From NCBI GenBank assembly GCA_946902875.1, contig OX336351.1:4151761-4215760 (forward strand): a stretch of 64,000 nt of DNA. Reading direction: 5' to 3'. The notes beneath the pieces were generated by a model. The model was not told the DNA's origin. It was given only the letters and a program-made list of their open reading frames with translations, and did no database searches. The translations under genes were made by a program, and so were the position numbers. Of the stretch, positions 34,301 to 40,545 are shown in pieces; position 1 is the stretch's first letter, and each line of letters begins with the position of its first letter. The DNA is from Nematopogon swammerdamellus. Its lineage: Eukaryota > Arthropoda > Insecta > Lepidoptera > Adelidae.

Positions 34301-36413
34301 CTCGCCTTAGTGGCTTACCTGCTTCGAGTGAGTACATTATTCAACTATGTACAACCTGAAACCTCCCTTGGTCTTCGGCCTTGAACTGATTGGTTTACTT
34401 ACTTCCCGAATCCGCTTCACCCCAGCCAGATATATTTACTTACATAGACAAAGAAAATCGTGTACTTACAAAGCTCAGTCTTCGGTCTTGCTCTGACTGA
34501 CTTTTCATTTTACTTCAAGACTATACATCGTTCAACTATACATAGTTTGTATAATATATGTAGGTACTCACTCATGCGCTATTTGCAGAAAACTTTAGTT
34601 TCAAATAGAGATCACGACAAATAAACGGACGGATAGTATCAAGCCGGTACTTATATAAAAGAATAGCCCCACTGTATCTCTCCCCGTGTATGTCGTAAAA
34701 GGCGACTAAGGGATATGACTTCCTTCTTATATTACTAGGTGGTAGGGTTTAACCCGCCCGTGTTGGTACCACCGCACCGCACTGAATGAAAGGTCGGTAG
34801 AAATGGCTATGTATTTAGTGTAGCCGGTACGACCGAAGGGAAGCACTGACGTGGCACCAAGTTCACCCGGTGTTATGGGCTGACATCACGGATGTTGTAG
34901 CCTGTAGGTGATGTGTCAGATTCCATAAAAAAAAATCAATATACGAGTTACATACAATATTTAAAGTATGCAAACAGTTTTTAAAAAAGCCTAAAATAAC
35001 AAAAAATTAGTTATAAAAAACTAAAACCCGACTACGTAAAAGCTAATTATGAAAATCGTTTAAATAAAAAAAATAGTTATAAAAAACTAAAACCCGTCTA
35101 CGAAAAAGCAAACTATGAAAATAGTTTAACTATAACTAAAAATAACAAAATAATGATTTCCATATAATTTATCAGATACAGCATTTCTCTTTTTATATTG
35201 ATTTTACCTTAGCACTAACTCTATAAATATTGATAAATTTATTATTTTTAACGTTCTAAATATAGAGCCGTGGTCGGGCGTTCTTCGTTCAACAAGACAA
35301 GTGAGACCGTCGTTGTGCATTATAGCCGTTGACGTTCGGTATTTACCTATGTATCTACTTATAATAATTTTAGATTGGCTCTGACTGATCTTACAAAAAG
35401 ATGCCAGTATGACACAATGGCGATGGCCGTCCTAAGTTCCGCGCTCTAATAATGCACGACGAGGGCCTCACTTGTCTTGTTGAACGAAGAACGCCCGACC
35501 ACGGCTCTATATTTAGAACGTTAAAAATAATAAATTTATCAATATTTATAGAGTTAGTGCTAAGGTAAAATCAATATAAAAAGAGAAATGCTGTATCTGA
35601 TAAATTATATGGAAATCATTATTTTGTTATTTTTAGTTATAGTTAAACTATTTTCATAGTTTGCTTTTTCGTAGACGGGTTTTAGTTTTTTATAACTATT
35701 TTTTTTATTTAAACGATTTTCATAATTAGCTTTTACGTAGTCGGGTTTTAGTTTTTAGTGAAAATCGTTTCATCGAGATTTGGTGGACCGTTAACGTCCG
35801 TCTAAATTAAACAATAAAAAAAAGACTAACTTACATGCTGAAATAGTAGAATTTAACCGCATGTAGGTAAATTCCAAACACTAAATTTGAATGACATCAA
35901 AAGAATAAAAAGGGGACTAGACTAGGTCATTGCACTCCCTAGACCTAGACAAATCTCTCCGTACTCACTGTCCATTGAGTTTTTATACAATTTTCAATTT
36001 TTTTTTTGAAAACGAAAAGTACGGAATTCCGATTTGAGTGATAAGGATGTAGGTATTATGTACATTAGAAATAAAAAAAAAACACAAATTTTTCATAATA
36101 TTTCGACCTATTTTCGCCGTCATATAAATGATTTTTTATATGCAAGTTTAATATGTCAAATGATGTGATGATATAAAAAAATTGTTATTTGACGACGACA
36201 ATAGTTCGAAATATTATGAAAAATATGTGAAAATATTAGGGTTAAAATAAAAATACTGAGGCAGGAACAGCACATACCGTATACAATGTCGCGCAGCTCA
36301 GAGACAGCCTGGAGCCTGGTGTCAGGGTGTTCAGCGCAGCGCTCGCGCGAGATCTCCTCGAACTTGGCCGGGAGGGGGCGCACGTCCAGGTACGGCAACT
36401 CGTAGCTCGACAT
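13271..36413 (-). CDS. CRAL-TRIO domain (alpha-tocopherol-transfer-protein-like) protein, five coding exons
   Basis: Joining 36413-36278, 30555-30461, 17369-17228, 15654-15461 and 13651-13271 gives 948 nt, or 315 residues plus stop, normal for insect CRAL-TRIO proteins. Every junction has a GT donor and AG acceptor, and phases agree. Residues 1-45 are the N-terminal helix region. Residues 46-95 form the CRAL-TRIO N domain (MDDDYLVRFLRIRKFDCERA). About 105-268 is the lipid-binding CRAL-TRIO fold with VTMLFDLQDL, SFHIVNHSWLFDKLF, FHGFDLKSLHKHI and LPELYGG. The C-terminus is acidic and Ser-rich (SGYTSDDSGVSEDTQES). The family binds hydrophobic ligands such as tocopherol, retinoids or phosphoinositides in the cytosol; this ligand is unknown. 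ATG at 36411-36413 begins the only frame that fits the exon phases. Introns hold many transposons. Confidence 0.9.
14036..14430 (+). mobile_element. SINE-C within the last intron
   Basis: Runs from a diverged tRNA-like head (GGTTCGATTCTGGCC) through CTGTAGGTCCCTTCCC, GGTTGGTACCACCGTACTGG and TCCAGTATAGCCAGCAAT to ACCCATACCGCATTAAATAAA. Confidence 0.8.
14677..14707. repeat. 14-bp perfect hairpin
   Basis: GTGAATCGAGTCAA and TTGACTCGATTCAC face each other across 3 nt. The rest of 14431-15460 has only a diverged SINE-C-like tail near 14945-15080 and nothing else recognised. Confidence 0.6.
15461..15654 (-). CDS. CRAL-TRIO gene, fourth coding exon
   Basis: 194 nt between acceptor CAATCCGCAG and donor GTGAGTATTC. 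It completes codon 125 (Ala) and encodes NWDPSFCSMEDLLRG, the segment LELGAMEPKTQVLGVTMLFD and LHHLRQFNTAIVSTIAKLMG. This is the central part of the lipid-binding domain. It ends in phase 0. Confidence 0.9.
15879..16200 (+). mobile_element. SINE-B, head 1 directly joined to body
   Basis: GTACCGTATGGGGCCGGTAC head, CGTAAAAGGCGACTAAGG, then the body from CCCTTCTTATATTACTAGG to the A-tail. The tRNA/5S head is absent, so head 1 alone can lead the body. Confidence 0.85.
16449..16569 (-). pseudogene. exon 3 copy F, frameshifted and truncated
   Basis: Keeps the acceptor side and carries the 1-nt deletion. It diverges after PEWGR, so the VIYR end and the donor are missing. It has more substitutions than the others (ELFQAVNPFILDCGNMFSLPGYIHPEWGR in one frame), making it the most eroded copy. 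16201-16448 is otherwise unassigned. Confidence 0.75.
16587..16727 (-). pseudogene. exon 3 copy E, frameshifted
   Basis: 141 nt. The 1-nt deletion is not compensated, so reading from the normal phase gives VVRQFRFKDGVRKCSTR and then stops. Splice sites look intact. Confidence 0.75.
16745..16889 (-). pseudogene. exon 3 copy D, in frame but altered
   Basis: 145 nt with the same +4/-1 change as copy C (VVRYLLPLQGRCPEV), but with the acceptor CCAG|G and donor intact. It could be spliced without a frameshift. The altered helix residues argue against function. Confidence 0.6.
16907..17051 (-). pseudogene. exon 3 copy C, acceptor lost
   Basis: 145 nt. The acceptor position reads CCATG instead of CCAGG, so the AG is gone. 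A 4-nt insertion (CTAC) and a 1-nt deletion near the start keep the frame but change the N-terminal residues to VVRYLLPLQGRCPEV. One Phe is Leu (LPGLIHPEWG). The donor GGTAAGT is intact. Confidence 0.7.
17069..17210 (-). CDS. exon 3 copy B, intact alternative exon
   Basis: Same length (142 nt) and phases as copy A. Encodes VVRHFRFMDECPEVF... with GN for GS near the middle and the same ...GRLVIYRV end. The acceptor TACAGTCCAG|G and donor GGTAAGTG are kept. Only the 17-nt spacer GTAAGTGTACAGTCCAG separates it from copy A, too short to be an intron, so A and B could replace but not follow each other. Whether it is used is unknown. Confidence 0.5.
17228..17369 (-). CDS. CRAL-TRIO gene, third coding exon (copy A of the array)
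   Basis: A 142-nt exon from acceptor GCTGTTGTTCCAG to donor G|GTAAGTG, encoding residues 78-124. It starts MMRYFRFKEECPEVFHAVNP and ends GFIHPEWGRLVIYRV. The PEW-GR-VIYR segment opens the lipid-binding core. Phase 0 in and 1 out, as the neighbouring exons require. This copy has the best pyrimidine-rich acceptor of the six and is the most likely constitutive one. Confidence 0.85.
17397..17900. other. intronic AT-rich region with short GGCGAAACGC-type repeats
   Basis: The motif GGCGAAA recurs near 17530 and 17635, and a related GACGAAACGC near 17571. An AATAAAATAAAATCAAATAAA run at the left end looks like a LINE tail. TG-rich sequence lies around 17800-17870. No gene recognised up to 18169. 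Confidence 0.35.
18170..18818 (+). pseudogene. LINE 3' coding end: RNase H domain and zinc knuckle
   Basis: Frames encode LATGREVTIGWVPGPSNIKG then NELADELARKGSDTTLIGP, the end of a retroelement RNase H domain. RWLLGLSRQNVRRITGIVTG and, after a frame change near 18580, PLCAQCGEAETSAHYVGQC follow, a CCHC knuckle found at the C-terminus of I/R1/LOA-type LINEs. Upstream RT is absent, so it is a dead 5'-truncated copy. Confidence 0.8.
19005..19260 (+). mobile_element. SINE-D copy
   Basis: CCGTATCCCGACAATCAGGG, GTAATCGGTGTTGTGCT, AGCACAACACCGACCACCAC and CCTGCTGCATGACTAGGTGG, in the same order as 21533-21858. The GTGTTGTGCT/AGCACAACAC pair makes an internal hairpin. Confidence 0.75.
19322..19398. 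repeat. (TTTA)n microsatellite
   Basis: About 19 near-perfect TTTA units, likely grown from a LINE or SINE tail. A LINE 3' UTR-like piece (CCCAAAGGTTGGCTGG...) at 19485-19580 recurs at 46610-46680. Confidence 0.95.
19740..20245 (+). pseudogene. jockey/CR1-like LINE C-terminal end with 3' tail
   Basis: One frame gives CSEELFNAIPFHLC and then TGQGLHPYTLDLPRMRTNRF. Another gives AGKLWNALPAHMYISHQ, and another KYSLGSFKRGVNGHLSGRHG. In intact lepidopteran elements these form one continuous frame. The 3' end is GTCAATAATAAAAAAAA. Frameshifted and 5'-truncated. Confidence 0.8.
20255..20312. repeat. repeat E fragment
   Basis: GCGTCACGCCTGTTTCCC and GGGGTAGGCAGAGACAACGG, as at 3358 and 44690. Confidence 0.7.
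20524..20800 (+). repeat. repeat A copy
   Basis: AAACCGGCCAAGTGCGAGTC at the left and CGGGATACGGAAACCTAGAA at the right, with the body in between. 20801-21532 is mostly unassigned AT-rich sequence. Confidence 0.8.
21533..21858 (+). mobile_element. SINE-D joined to reversed head 1
   Basis: The D body is followed by CTTAGTCGCCTTTTACGACA and CCGGCCCCACGCGGTAC, the reverse complement of SINE head 1. Read on the minus strand, this is head 1 plus body D. Confidence 0.8.
22240..23015. mobile_element. repeat H element with nested RTE fragment
   Basis: Left end TTTTGCCCGCGGCTTCGC and right end GCGAAGCTGCGGGCAAAA form imperfect inverted termini. The interior matches 41984-42315 except for an RTE piece inserted at its internal TATG run. 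Confidence 0.75.
22456..22736 (-). mobile_element. RTE-clade LINE C-terminus and tail
   Basis: The minus frame reads LKWQWAGHVRRRDDDRW, the segment TGKRSVGRPPARWDDEIKY and GREDWRKIGEAYVQQW. This is the conserved C-terminal motif set of RTE LINEs. It ends at the short tandem (CAGT)n near 22457, like other RTE tails. Confidence 0.85.
23325..23428. repeat. repeat G copy
   Basis: Inverted match to 11395-11540 (GCTTAGTATGACAGGCTTGT, CAGTCACTTGATGCAATACG). 23016-23324 and 23429-24117 are AT-rich and show no recognised gene or element. Confidence 0.65.
24690..24792. repeat. two adjacent small palindromes
   Basis: AATTCTGTTATCCCTGATTC faces its complement across a few bases (about 24690-24737). Then AGAGAACACTGTTTTAT faces its complement (about 24750-24788). 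Both lie at the left edge of the spacer of the large inverted repeat. Confidence 0.8.
24713..25096 (-). CDS. ORF in the spacer of the large inverted repeat
   Basis: A 127-residue frame reading TECRIPVPARVCVLYVRRLV, EVRLVKERGVKTLIASSI, KCVNETSVHSACQIKYNNPK and, near the end, LYFREHCF. Spaced Cys and His residues (C in the CQIKYNNP region, H-C at the end) resemble the zinc-binding N-terminal region of uncharacterised insect and cnidarian element-borne proteins that I recall only loosely. It overlaps the right arm slightly. No partner domain is visible. Confidence 0.35.
   Translation of the reverse strand: MNSKSTECRIPVPARVCVLYVRRLVGEVRLVKERGVKTLIASSISLKNREHECLLKCVNETSVHSACQIKYNNPKLIKAAVRRGESNVTPSRATRSVSEQLYFREHCFIKIKQCSLLFCLILLSLIL
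25583..25856 (+). mobile_element. SINE-B inserted in the right arm
   Basis: Starts TATGTCGTAAAAGGCGACT (head 1 truncated) and ends in an A-run. The arm sequence ...ATTATTCATTG / ATTGGGCCAACG resumes across it, and the left arm preserves the empty site CCCAATGAATAATCC. A short ATTG duplication flanks it. Confidence 0.9.
26400..26480 (-). mobile_element. tRNA-like SINE head
   Basis: The minus strand has an A-box-like TAGCGGAATTGG and a perfect B box GGTTCGATTCC in a CCAGG-TTCGATT-CCTGG T-arm. A 5-bp anticodon stem (CTGGC/GCCGG) has loop AGCTCAA. The acceptor stem pairs at about 6 of 7 positions. The usual T33 is G, so a functional tRNA is unlikely. The following ATTTTCGACTTTGCATTTTC recurs at 26620, fitting a SINE body. 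Confidence 0.55.
26735..27135 (-). repeat. inverted duplicate of the 11030-11450 composite
   Basis: Same modules as 11030-11450, read on the other strand: AGGAGTCTCCAGTATTTA, a head-1 segment GGCCGCCGCGCCGGTAC, a repeat H end GAAGCCGCGGGCAAAAGCTA and a GCGATCGACC-rich end. 27136-27782 is unassigned. Confidence 0.8.
27783..27950 (-). mobile_element. RTE LINE 3' fragment
   Basis: CAGTCAGTCAGCGTGTAAGC, GCGTCCACTGCTGGACATAC and TGTCGTCGTCCCACCTGGCG match the copy at 22456. 27951-28530 holds no recognised gene. Confidence 0.75.
28531..28856 (-). repeat. repeat A copy, minus orientation
   Basis: TTTAGGGTTCCGTATCCGTC at left to GCGAGTTCGACTCTCACTTG at right. In this orientation the B-box-like GTTCGACTC is visible. 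28857-29207 is unassigned. Confidence 0.75.
29208..29400. repeat. GC-rich GGTGGCGG-type repeat region with SINE-C-head-like start
   Basis: GCGGCGGGTGAGATTC and TTCGAATCCGGTCGGCG resemble the SINE-C head with its middle deleted. (GGTGGCGGC)n-type sequence follows. A complementary CCGCCACCGCC block lies at 29640-29765. Confidence 0.55.
29769..29835. repeat. 33-bp perfect palindrome
   Basis: Arms ATCGCCTTGATCGCCGC...GCTTAGCTT and their exact complement meet around a single T. The arm sequence GCTAAGCGCAAACTG also occurs at 29265. The flanking blocks are complementary GC-rich repeats, so the region looks like a strand-switched duplication. Confidence 0.85.
29892..30225 (-). mobile_element. SINE-B
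   Basis: Tail T-run, TGACACGGTTGGCTACATC, body, GAATCCGAGACGCGGTCAGC, then part of the 5S-like segment (CACCCATCCAAGTACTGACC). The head end is lost where SINE-C begins. Confidence 0.8.
30226..30430 (+). mobile_element. SINE-C, truncated at both ends
   Basis: GTGTAAAACTGTAGGTCCC through GCATAGCAGCCTCGGCTGTG. It stops at CCCATCTGACTCA, 30 bp before the donor of the exon at 30461. Confidence 0.75.
30461..30555 (-). CDS. CRAL-TRIO gene, second coding exon
   Basis: A 95-nt exon between acceptor TTGTGTTTTAG and donor GTAAGTACT. It completes codon 46 (G|AA, Glu) and encodes residues 46-77, with the family signature DDDYLVRFLRIRKFD of the CRAL-TRIO N-terminal domain. It ends in phase 0. Confidence 0.9.
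30815..31015 (-). pseudogene. retroelement protein fragment (ETLGAW module)
   Basis: The best copy of three. A continuous minus frame carries FAMETLGAWSPDALAFAETI, DKSGDVRAKAYFIRR and ISLEIQRGNAISVLGTM. The motif set is typical of a non-LTR retroelement polyprotein C-terminus (assignment from memory). No other domain of the element is adjacent. Confidence 0.6.
31027..31690. mobile_element. repeat H with nested LINE tail
   Basis: The left part matches 41984 onward (AATAATAAATCTGTAA, ACTGCGCTTGTAGACTCTAT). The right end is GCGAAGCCGCGGGAAAAAGC. Between about 31165 and 31455 a CA-rich LINE 3' end with (AATA)n tail interrupts it at the internal TATG run. Confidence 0.75.
31891..32005. mobile_element. 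115-bp hairpin MITE
   Basis: CAAATCAAAACAAACGTGCA and its complement form the ends. The arms continue through TTTTATGGCT/AGCCATAAAA to a short loop. Nothing coding. Confidence 0.75.
32062..32300. repeat. MITE fragments with (GTAT)n
   Basis: ATACAGGGTGTTTCAGGATA at 32062 is an element terminus of a kind seen at 45.37 and 62.43 kb. ACCCGACTACGGCGAAGCC at 32178 starts another element containing (GTAT)n at 32221-32260. 32301-32843 is unassigned apart from a GC-rich block at 32570-32670. Confidence 0.45.
32844..33270 (+). mobile_element. SINE-B, double-headed
   Basis: Head 1 (GTACCGTGTGGGGCCGG) joined to a shortened head 2 (GTCAGCCTCGGCAGCTTAAT, TTGGATGGATGATCGCCC), then body and A-tail. Third example of the composite order. 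Confidence 0.85.
33300..34310 (+). pseudogene. jockey/CR1-like LINE RT C-terminal region
   Basis: Plus frames give LNTSKIQVCAFSAKRAAF, the segment IRYCSHLWDGSVKYQLAPLD, SIQRRAVRIVGD and KYSLGSFNLG, a familiar LINE order after the RT catalytic core. Several frameshifts and stops. The 3' end matches the family at 20100. 34311-34640 unassigned. Confidence 0.75.
34641..34935 (+). mobile_element. SINE-B, head 1 and body, internally deleted
   Basis: AGAATAGCCCCACTG head, GACTTCCTTCTTATATTACT body start, a gap before GTGTAGCCGGTACGACC, and an A-tail. Confidence 0.8.
35016..35757. mobile_element. foldback element, arms about 309 bp
   Basis: Left arm 35016-35323 and right arm 35448-35757 are almost perfect complements. 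Ends read AAAAACTAAAACCCGACTAC. Inside each arm a block of about 55 bp (ATAAAAAACTAAAACCCG ... ATGAAAAT) occurs twice, 65 bp apart, as subterminal tandem repeats. The 124-bp loop has no ORF. 35758-36277 has nothing further recognised. Confidence 0.85.
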
Positions 36414-36438
36414 GCTAGCGCTGAGGGGTAGCTGGTGC
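36278..36438 (-). CDS. CRAL-TRIO gene, first coding exon with short 5' UTR
   Basis: Coding 36413-36278 encodes residues 1-45 (MSSYELPYLDVRPLPAKFEE... ending RDIVY) plus one base of codon 46. The donor is G|GTATGTG at 36277. The acceptor TTCATCTGCAG|GCACC puts the exon start at 36438, 25 nt before the ATG. A further non-coding exon must therefore lie upstream, at higher coordinates. Confidence 0.85.
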
Positions 36439-36487
36439 CTGCAGATGAAGAAGAATGGGCGTATTTAGTATATTTCAGTTCAAGATT

Positions 36488-36688
36488 AATTTTCGGTGGA
36501 GACGATGGGGGCATGGTCTGAGGAGGCAAAGCGGCTCGCGAAAGACATCGGGATGTCCCTGTACGCTGCTTTAGGAGAACAACGTTCGCTTGAGTTCCTG
36601 AGGCAGCGTATCAGTGTGGTCATCCAGCGAGGCAACGCCGCTAGCGTCCTCGGTACAGTCACAGATTACTTAATAGTTACTTCGTAAC
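36488..36688 (+). pseudogene. retroelement protein fragment (ETMGAW variant)
   Basis: A plus frame carries VETMGAWSEEAKRLAKDI and RQRISVVIQRGNAASVLGTV, then a stop. Diverged from the 30815 copy. It begins 50 bp from the acceptor of the first coding exon, in the opposite orientation. 36689-37109 has a GC-rich stretch (36770-36960) and no recognised feature. Confidence 0.6.
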
Positions 36689-37109
36689 AGATAAATCACT
36701 CCATAGAAAATGTTCCTACCTTCGGGCTTTAATAGCCTACTGTTTCACATCGCCAATCGCTGCGTGCGAAAATGTACCTTAACGATCGAGTGTAAAGTGT
36801 TTATTGCTTTGCAGCTTCGCGCAGTTGCGTGGGCGAGCGTCTATGTATACTTCGCGCGGCTGACGAATTTGTACTGAAATAGACCGCCCCGGCGGCCCGT
36901 CGGGCGATAGGTAGTTAGCGCGCGCAAGTACATAGAGTGAGTGAGGCCTGGTACAGTGCCCACATCGTCACACCTGGAGGAGGGTTATTAAGTTTTGTAT
37001 TGGTTATAGATTTATATATTTTTTTATTTTGTAATTAGTATTACTAGATTCATCATAATACATACATGCATCCATACCACACGCTGTATCGACTATCGGG
37101 GTCTGAGCG

Positions 37110-37511
37110 GCGGGTGGCCGAGTGGTTTGGGCATCGGCTTCTCATGCGAGAGGTTCGCGGTTCGAATCCGGTCGGCGTGTACCAATGAGTTTTTTCTGAC
37201 CAAAAAAATTACGTGCATACCTACACCTGCTGCTTTACCGTTCGGAACCGGTGTAAAACTGTAGGTCCCTTCCCTTGCCGCTTACTAGGTGGTAGGCTCA
37301 AATTGTAGCCGACTGGGTTGGTACCACCGTACTGGATGTCAGATGGCCGCATAGCAGCCTCGGTTGTGTTCTGCTATAGGCCAGTATAGCCAGCAATCCA
37401 GGGAAGTCTCCGGTATGGCGCCTACCTTCTCGGAGGTGATATTGGCTGGTCGGAGCATGCGCTTTGGCCCCTCCGACTCAGCCACCCATACCGGATTACA
37501 TAAAAAAAAAC
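37110..37511 (+). mobile_element. SINE-C, full length
   Basis: tRNA-derived head: A-box-like GGTGGCCGAGTGG and B box GGTTCGAATCC, as in a Ser/Leu-type tRNA. Then CTGTAGGTCCCTTCCCTTG, TTGGTACCACCGTACTGGAT and GTATAGCCAGCAATCCAGGG. It ends CATACCGGATTACATAAAAA. The best reference copy here. Confidence 0.9.
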
Positions 37512-37826
37512 AAGCTGTATCCCGACAATCGGGGTAAGCAGAGTAATCGGTGTTGTGCTGTAAATTACTCCTGTAAATTACAGCACAACACCGACCACCA
37601 CATTTTGCAAAATATTCGGACAATATAACTATCAAGCAGCAATTAAGGCACGAAGACGCACCTGCTGCATGACTCGGTGAAAGGACATACCAAGTTGAGA
37701 GGTGGCTACCCTGTCGCCCTTTAGCACAGCATCTTATCCTTATCGGCTTTTACGACATACACAGGGAGAGATGCAGTGAGGCTATTCTTTTTAAGTAGTT
37801 ACAGGCTTGGTACAGGCCCTACACGG
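37512..37826 (+). mobile_element. SINE-D joined to reversed head 1
   Basis: CTGTATCCCGACAATCGGGG, AGCACAACACCGACCACCAC, GCTGCATGACTCGG, then a degraded reversed head 1 (AGGGAGAGATGCAGTG). It abuts the SINE-C A-tail. 37827-38214 unassigned. Confidence 0.75.
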
Positions 37827-38214
37827 TTCAAGTACCAGCAAAAAACATTTATATGTAATAAAAATTATGATTACGCTAAAATGTCCACATAAAACTCACC
37901 AGCACGCACTCTGTGCGACATAAACATAATTATAATATTTTACGAAAACCCGCCTTCATGCTATTTTCACAAAATGTTTTTTCAGGGCAAGAATACGCGG
38001 GAAGTGGTCGGGTAAGGCGGCTGGTTCCGGCATGAACATGATCTAATGACTGGCATTAAGTTTCGATGTGCCGCGGCGCGGGGCAGTCGGGCATGCAAGG
38101 TCATGAAAAGTCGACAGGCTGCTCGTTCCGTCAATTATTCCGTTTTCACGCGACTCCGCCGAAGTCAATCAGCGGTTGTGAATATAATATAGTATAACTT
38201 ATATGAATAGTAAA

Positions 38215-38830
38215 TATATCTATCTCTAATCTCTATCTCTATATCTATCTTCTCTATCTCTATCTTCTCTATCTCTATCTTCTTTATTTCTATCTTCTCT
38301 ATCTCTATCTCTACTCTCTACCTCTATCTTCTCTATCTCTATCTCTACTCTCTATCTCTATCTCTATCTCTATCTCTATCTCTATCTCTATCTCTATCTC
38401 TATCTCTATCTCTACTCTCTATCTCTATCTCTATCTTCTCTATCTCTATCTCGGTCTCTATCTCTACTCTCTATCTCTATCTTCTCGATCTCTATATCTA
38501 TCTCTATCTTCTCTATCTCTATCTCTACTATCTATATCTATCTCTATCTTCTCTATATCTATTTCTACTCTCTATCTCTATCTCTATCTTCTATATATCT
38601 ATCTTCTTTATCTCTATCTTTTCTATCTCTATCTAGGTCTGTATCTCTACTCTCTATCTTCTCGATCTCTATATCTATCTCTATCTCTATCTCTGTATCT
38701 ATCTCTATCTTCTCTATCTCTATCTCTACTCTCTATCTCTATCTGTGTCTCTATCTTCTCTATCTCTATTTCTGTGTCTATCTCTATCTTCTCTATCTCT
38801 ATCTCTATCTCTATTTCTGTCTCTGTCTCT
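38215..38830. repeat. (CTATCT)n microsatellite, about 0.6 kb
   Basis: Imperfect hexanucleotide CTATCT/CTCTAT array with TTCTCTAT variants, changing to (CTGTCT)n at the right end. Unusually long for this window. Confidence 0.95.
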
Positions 38831-38977
38831 GTCTGTCTACTGTTCTGTCCGCGCGCGTTCGCACGCGGACGGTGCAGCCACGAGCGGTGGTGGGGGTAAG
38901 ACAGTGTCCTACGACGCTAGCCTGTCTGTCTATCTCGAGGACAGTGTCCTGGTCCACTGTCCTGTCCTCCAAAAACC

Positions 38978-39046
38978 TGTTCACACTAGGACAGTAGCTC
39001 CGGAGCCGGGACAGGACAGCACCGTCCTGTCCAAGTGTGAACTACG
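38978..39046. repeat. short inverted-repeat element
   Basis: GTTCACACTAGGACAG and CTGTCCAAGTGTGAAC are 15/16 complementary ends around a GGACAGGACAG core. Several GGACAGTGTCC palindromes lie just upstream (38900-38970). Confidence 0.5.
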
Positions 39047-39371
39047 CCTTATTCTGGCGCGCGCCATTTGTCGTTTTGAAAACACAAACAAACAGGTCAT
39101 CAATATGCATTGTTGACTCACTGGCACATCACTGGGCAATTGATGATTGATGGATGATTTACATATGTGATAGCTCCATTCCAAGTTTGGACGAATCATC
39201 ATATCGCGTCATCGCTACGTGTAGTCTATCTACGAGCAACAATGCTCGTAGATACGGTATTTTAAAATACGAAAATACGGTCGGTATGTGTGGCCAGTTG
39301 TGCCTGTGCAGCGTACGTGATTGTCCAAGCACCACTGAGCCGAGACGCAACTACGCGTACTGTGTTCCCTC

Positions 39372-39532
39372 CCGGCAGCAAATAATTCGTGTCGAGGCTT
39401 TAGAAAGAGACCATCCGGTTGTAGAGCGTCGTCTCTGTAGCACGAACTGTCGCAAGTCTCTGTGCGACAGGGACGACGCTCTACAACCGGATTGTCTCTT
39501 TCTAAAGCTCGACAGGCATTATTTGCTGCCGG
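39372..39532. mobile_element. 161-bp MITE
   Basis: Ends CCGGCAGCAAATAAT and ATTATTTGCTGCCGG are exact inverted repeats. Long imperfect arms (TTTAGAAAGAGACCATCCGG, GTAGAGCGTCGTC) give a strong hairpin. A second copy lies at 60160-60302. Confidence 0.85.
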
Positions 39533-39829
39533 AATCTGTACTTAGGATCATCCTCTAATATTGCAATGCAATATGTAGAGTGATCTATTGACGGCCTTGA
39601 GATATACCCAGTTATATTAGTGAACACTGTCAGTATTATCGATTCAGTAGCTTTCGAGTTTTACACATTACAGACAGACAGAGAGACACCGTCGCGGTCG
39701 CGGTTTAATTTATTATATAGTAGATATATAGCGTATTCGCACTTCACGCGATGCAACGATGTGTTCGTACTACACTTGGAATCGATCCAGTAGAGGTTAT
39801 TAAATTGTTTTTTCTTTATTGAAAGTCAG

Positions 39830-40160
39830 ACGTGTGGCGCCGATCTATAAGGTGTCTAACGACGCCCACGGACATTCGGTCGTATGCGGCGGTTGCGAAT
39901 GCCATGCTGGCCTGGCAGGTGCCTATTCACGCCCCTATTGATAGATCCGAGACTGTACTTGGGGGGAAGGGGGAAATATGTGGGCAGGAAGAGCGTTCCA
40001 GAGTTTACCGGTTCTGTAGAGGAAAGATCTGCAGAACTGATTGGTCATCAGCCCGGACGTGGACGTTTAGGGATGCAATCCCTGCCCAGTGCGCGCGCGT
40101 GGTGCGGAGGTGGAAAGGAGATGTCGAACTACTCCTCCGGGCCTCCCCGCAGAATAATAA
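39830..40160 (-). mobile_element. LINE 3' end, jockey/CR1-like
   Basis: Antisense of the 19740-20245 family: GTGTGGCGCCGAT, CACGGACATTCGGTCGTATG, then the reversed coding end. Longest of the minus-strand copies. 40161-40452 unassigned. Confidence 0.7.
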
Positions 40161-40452
40161 TTAGTTATAACTAACAAAAAACAAAAATTATGTAATTTTC
40201 AATGCCACGAAGGCAAAAACGCGTGTAGCTTGATTATCTTGTTTATACCTACTCTCACAGTTATAAACCGGAATCCATGCGGGCTAACGACCATCTAACG
40301 ATTAAAAAAAAACTGCCTGAAACTGCTTTTATTTTTGTGTAGGTACATTCAGCGAACGAAGCGAAGGTTGCTCATAGTAAGATTTAATTTTCTTAGTTTT
40401 TAGGTCTTCGTGACAAACATTTTTAGAGAAGAATCCGAAGAAACTTCGAAAC

Positions 40453-40545
40453 GTTTTGTGTTGTAATTTACCAGAGTCCTTGCGGCACAACACCTATCAC
40501 TCTGTCACCCTGTTGTTGGGATACAGCGTGTGGTATGTATGTATA
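40453..40545 (-). mobile_element. SINE-D fragment
   Basis: GTGTTGTAATTTACCAGAGT and GGGATACAGCGTGTGG, the reversed left part of SINE-D. Confidence 0.6.

Noticed and set aside
37110..37190. Candidate tRNA-Ser/Leu gene
   Set aside because: A and B boxes are good, but the sequence continues into a SINE body and A-tail and is repeated in minus orientation at 43511-43905, so it is a SINE head.
38745..39116. 123-residue plus-strand ORF starting with Ser-Leu repeats
   Set aside because: Produced by the CTATCT/CTGTCT microsatellite and the GGACAG palindromes; no non-repeat support.
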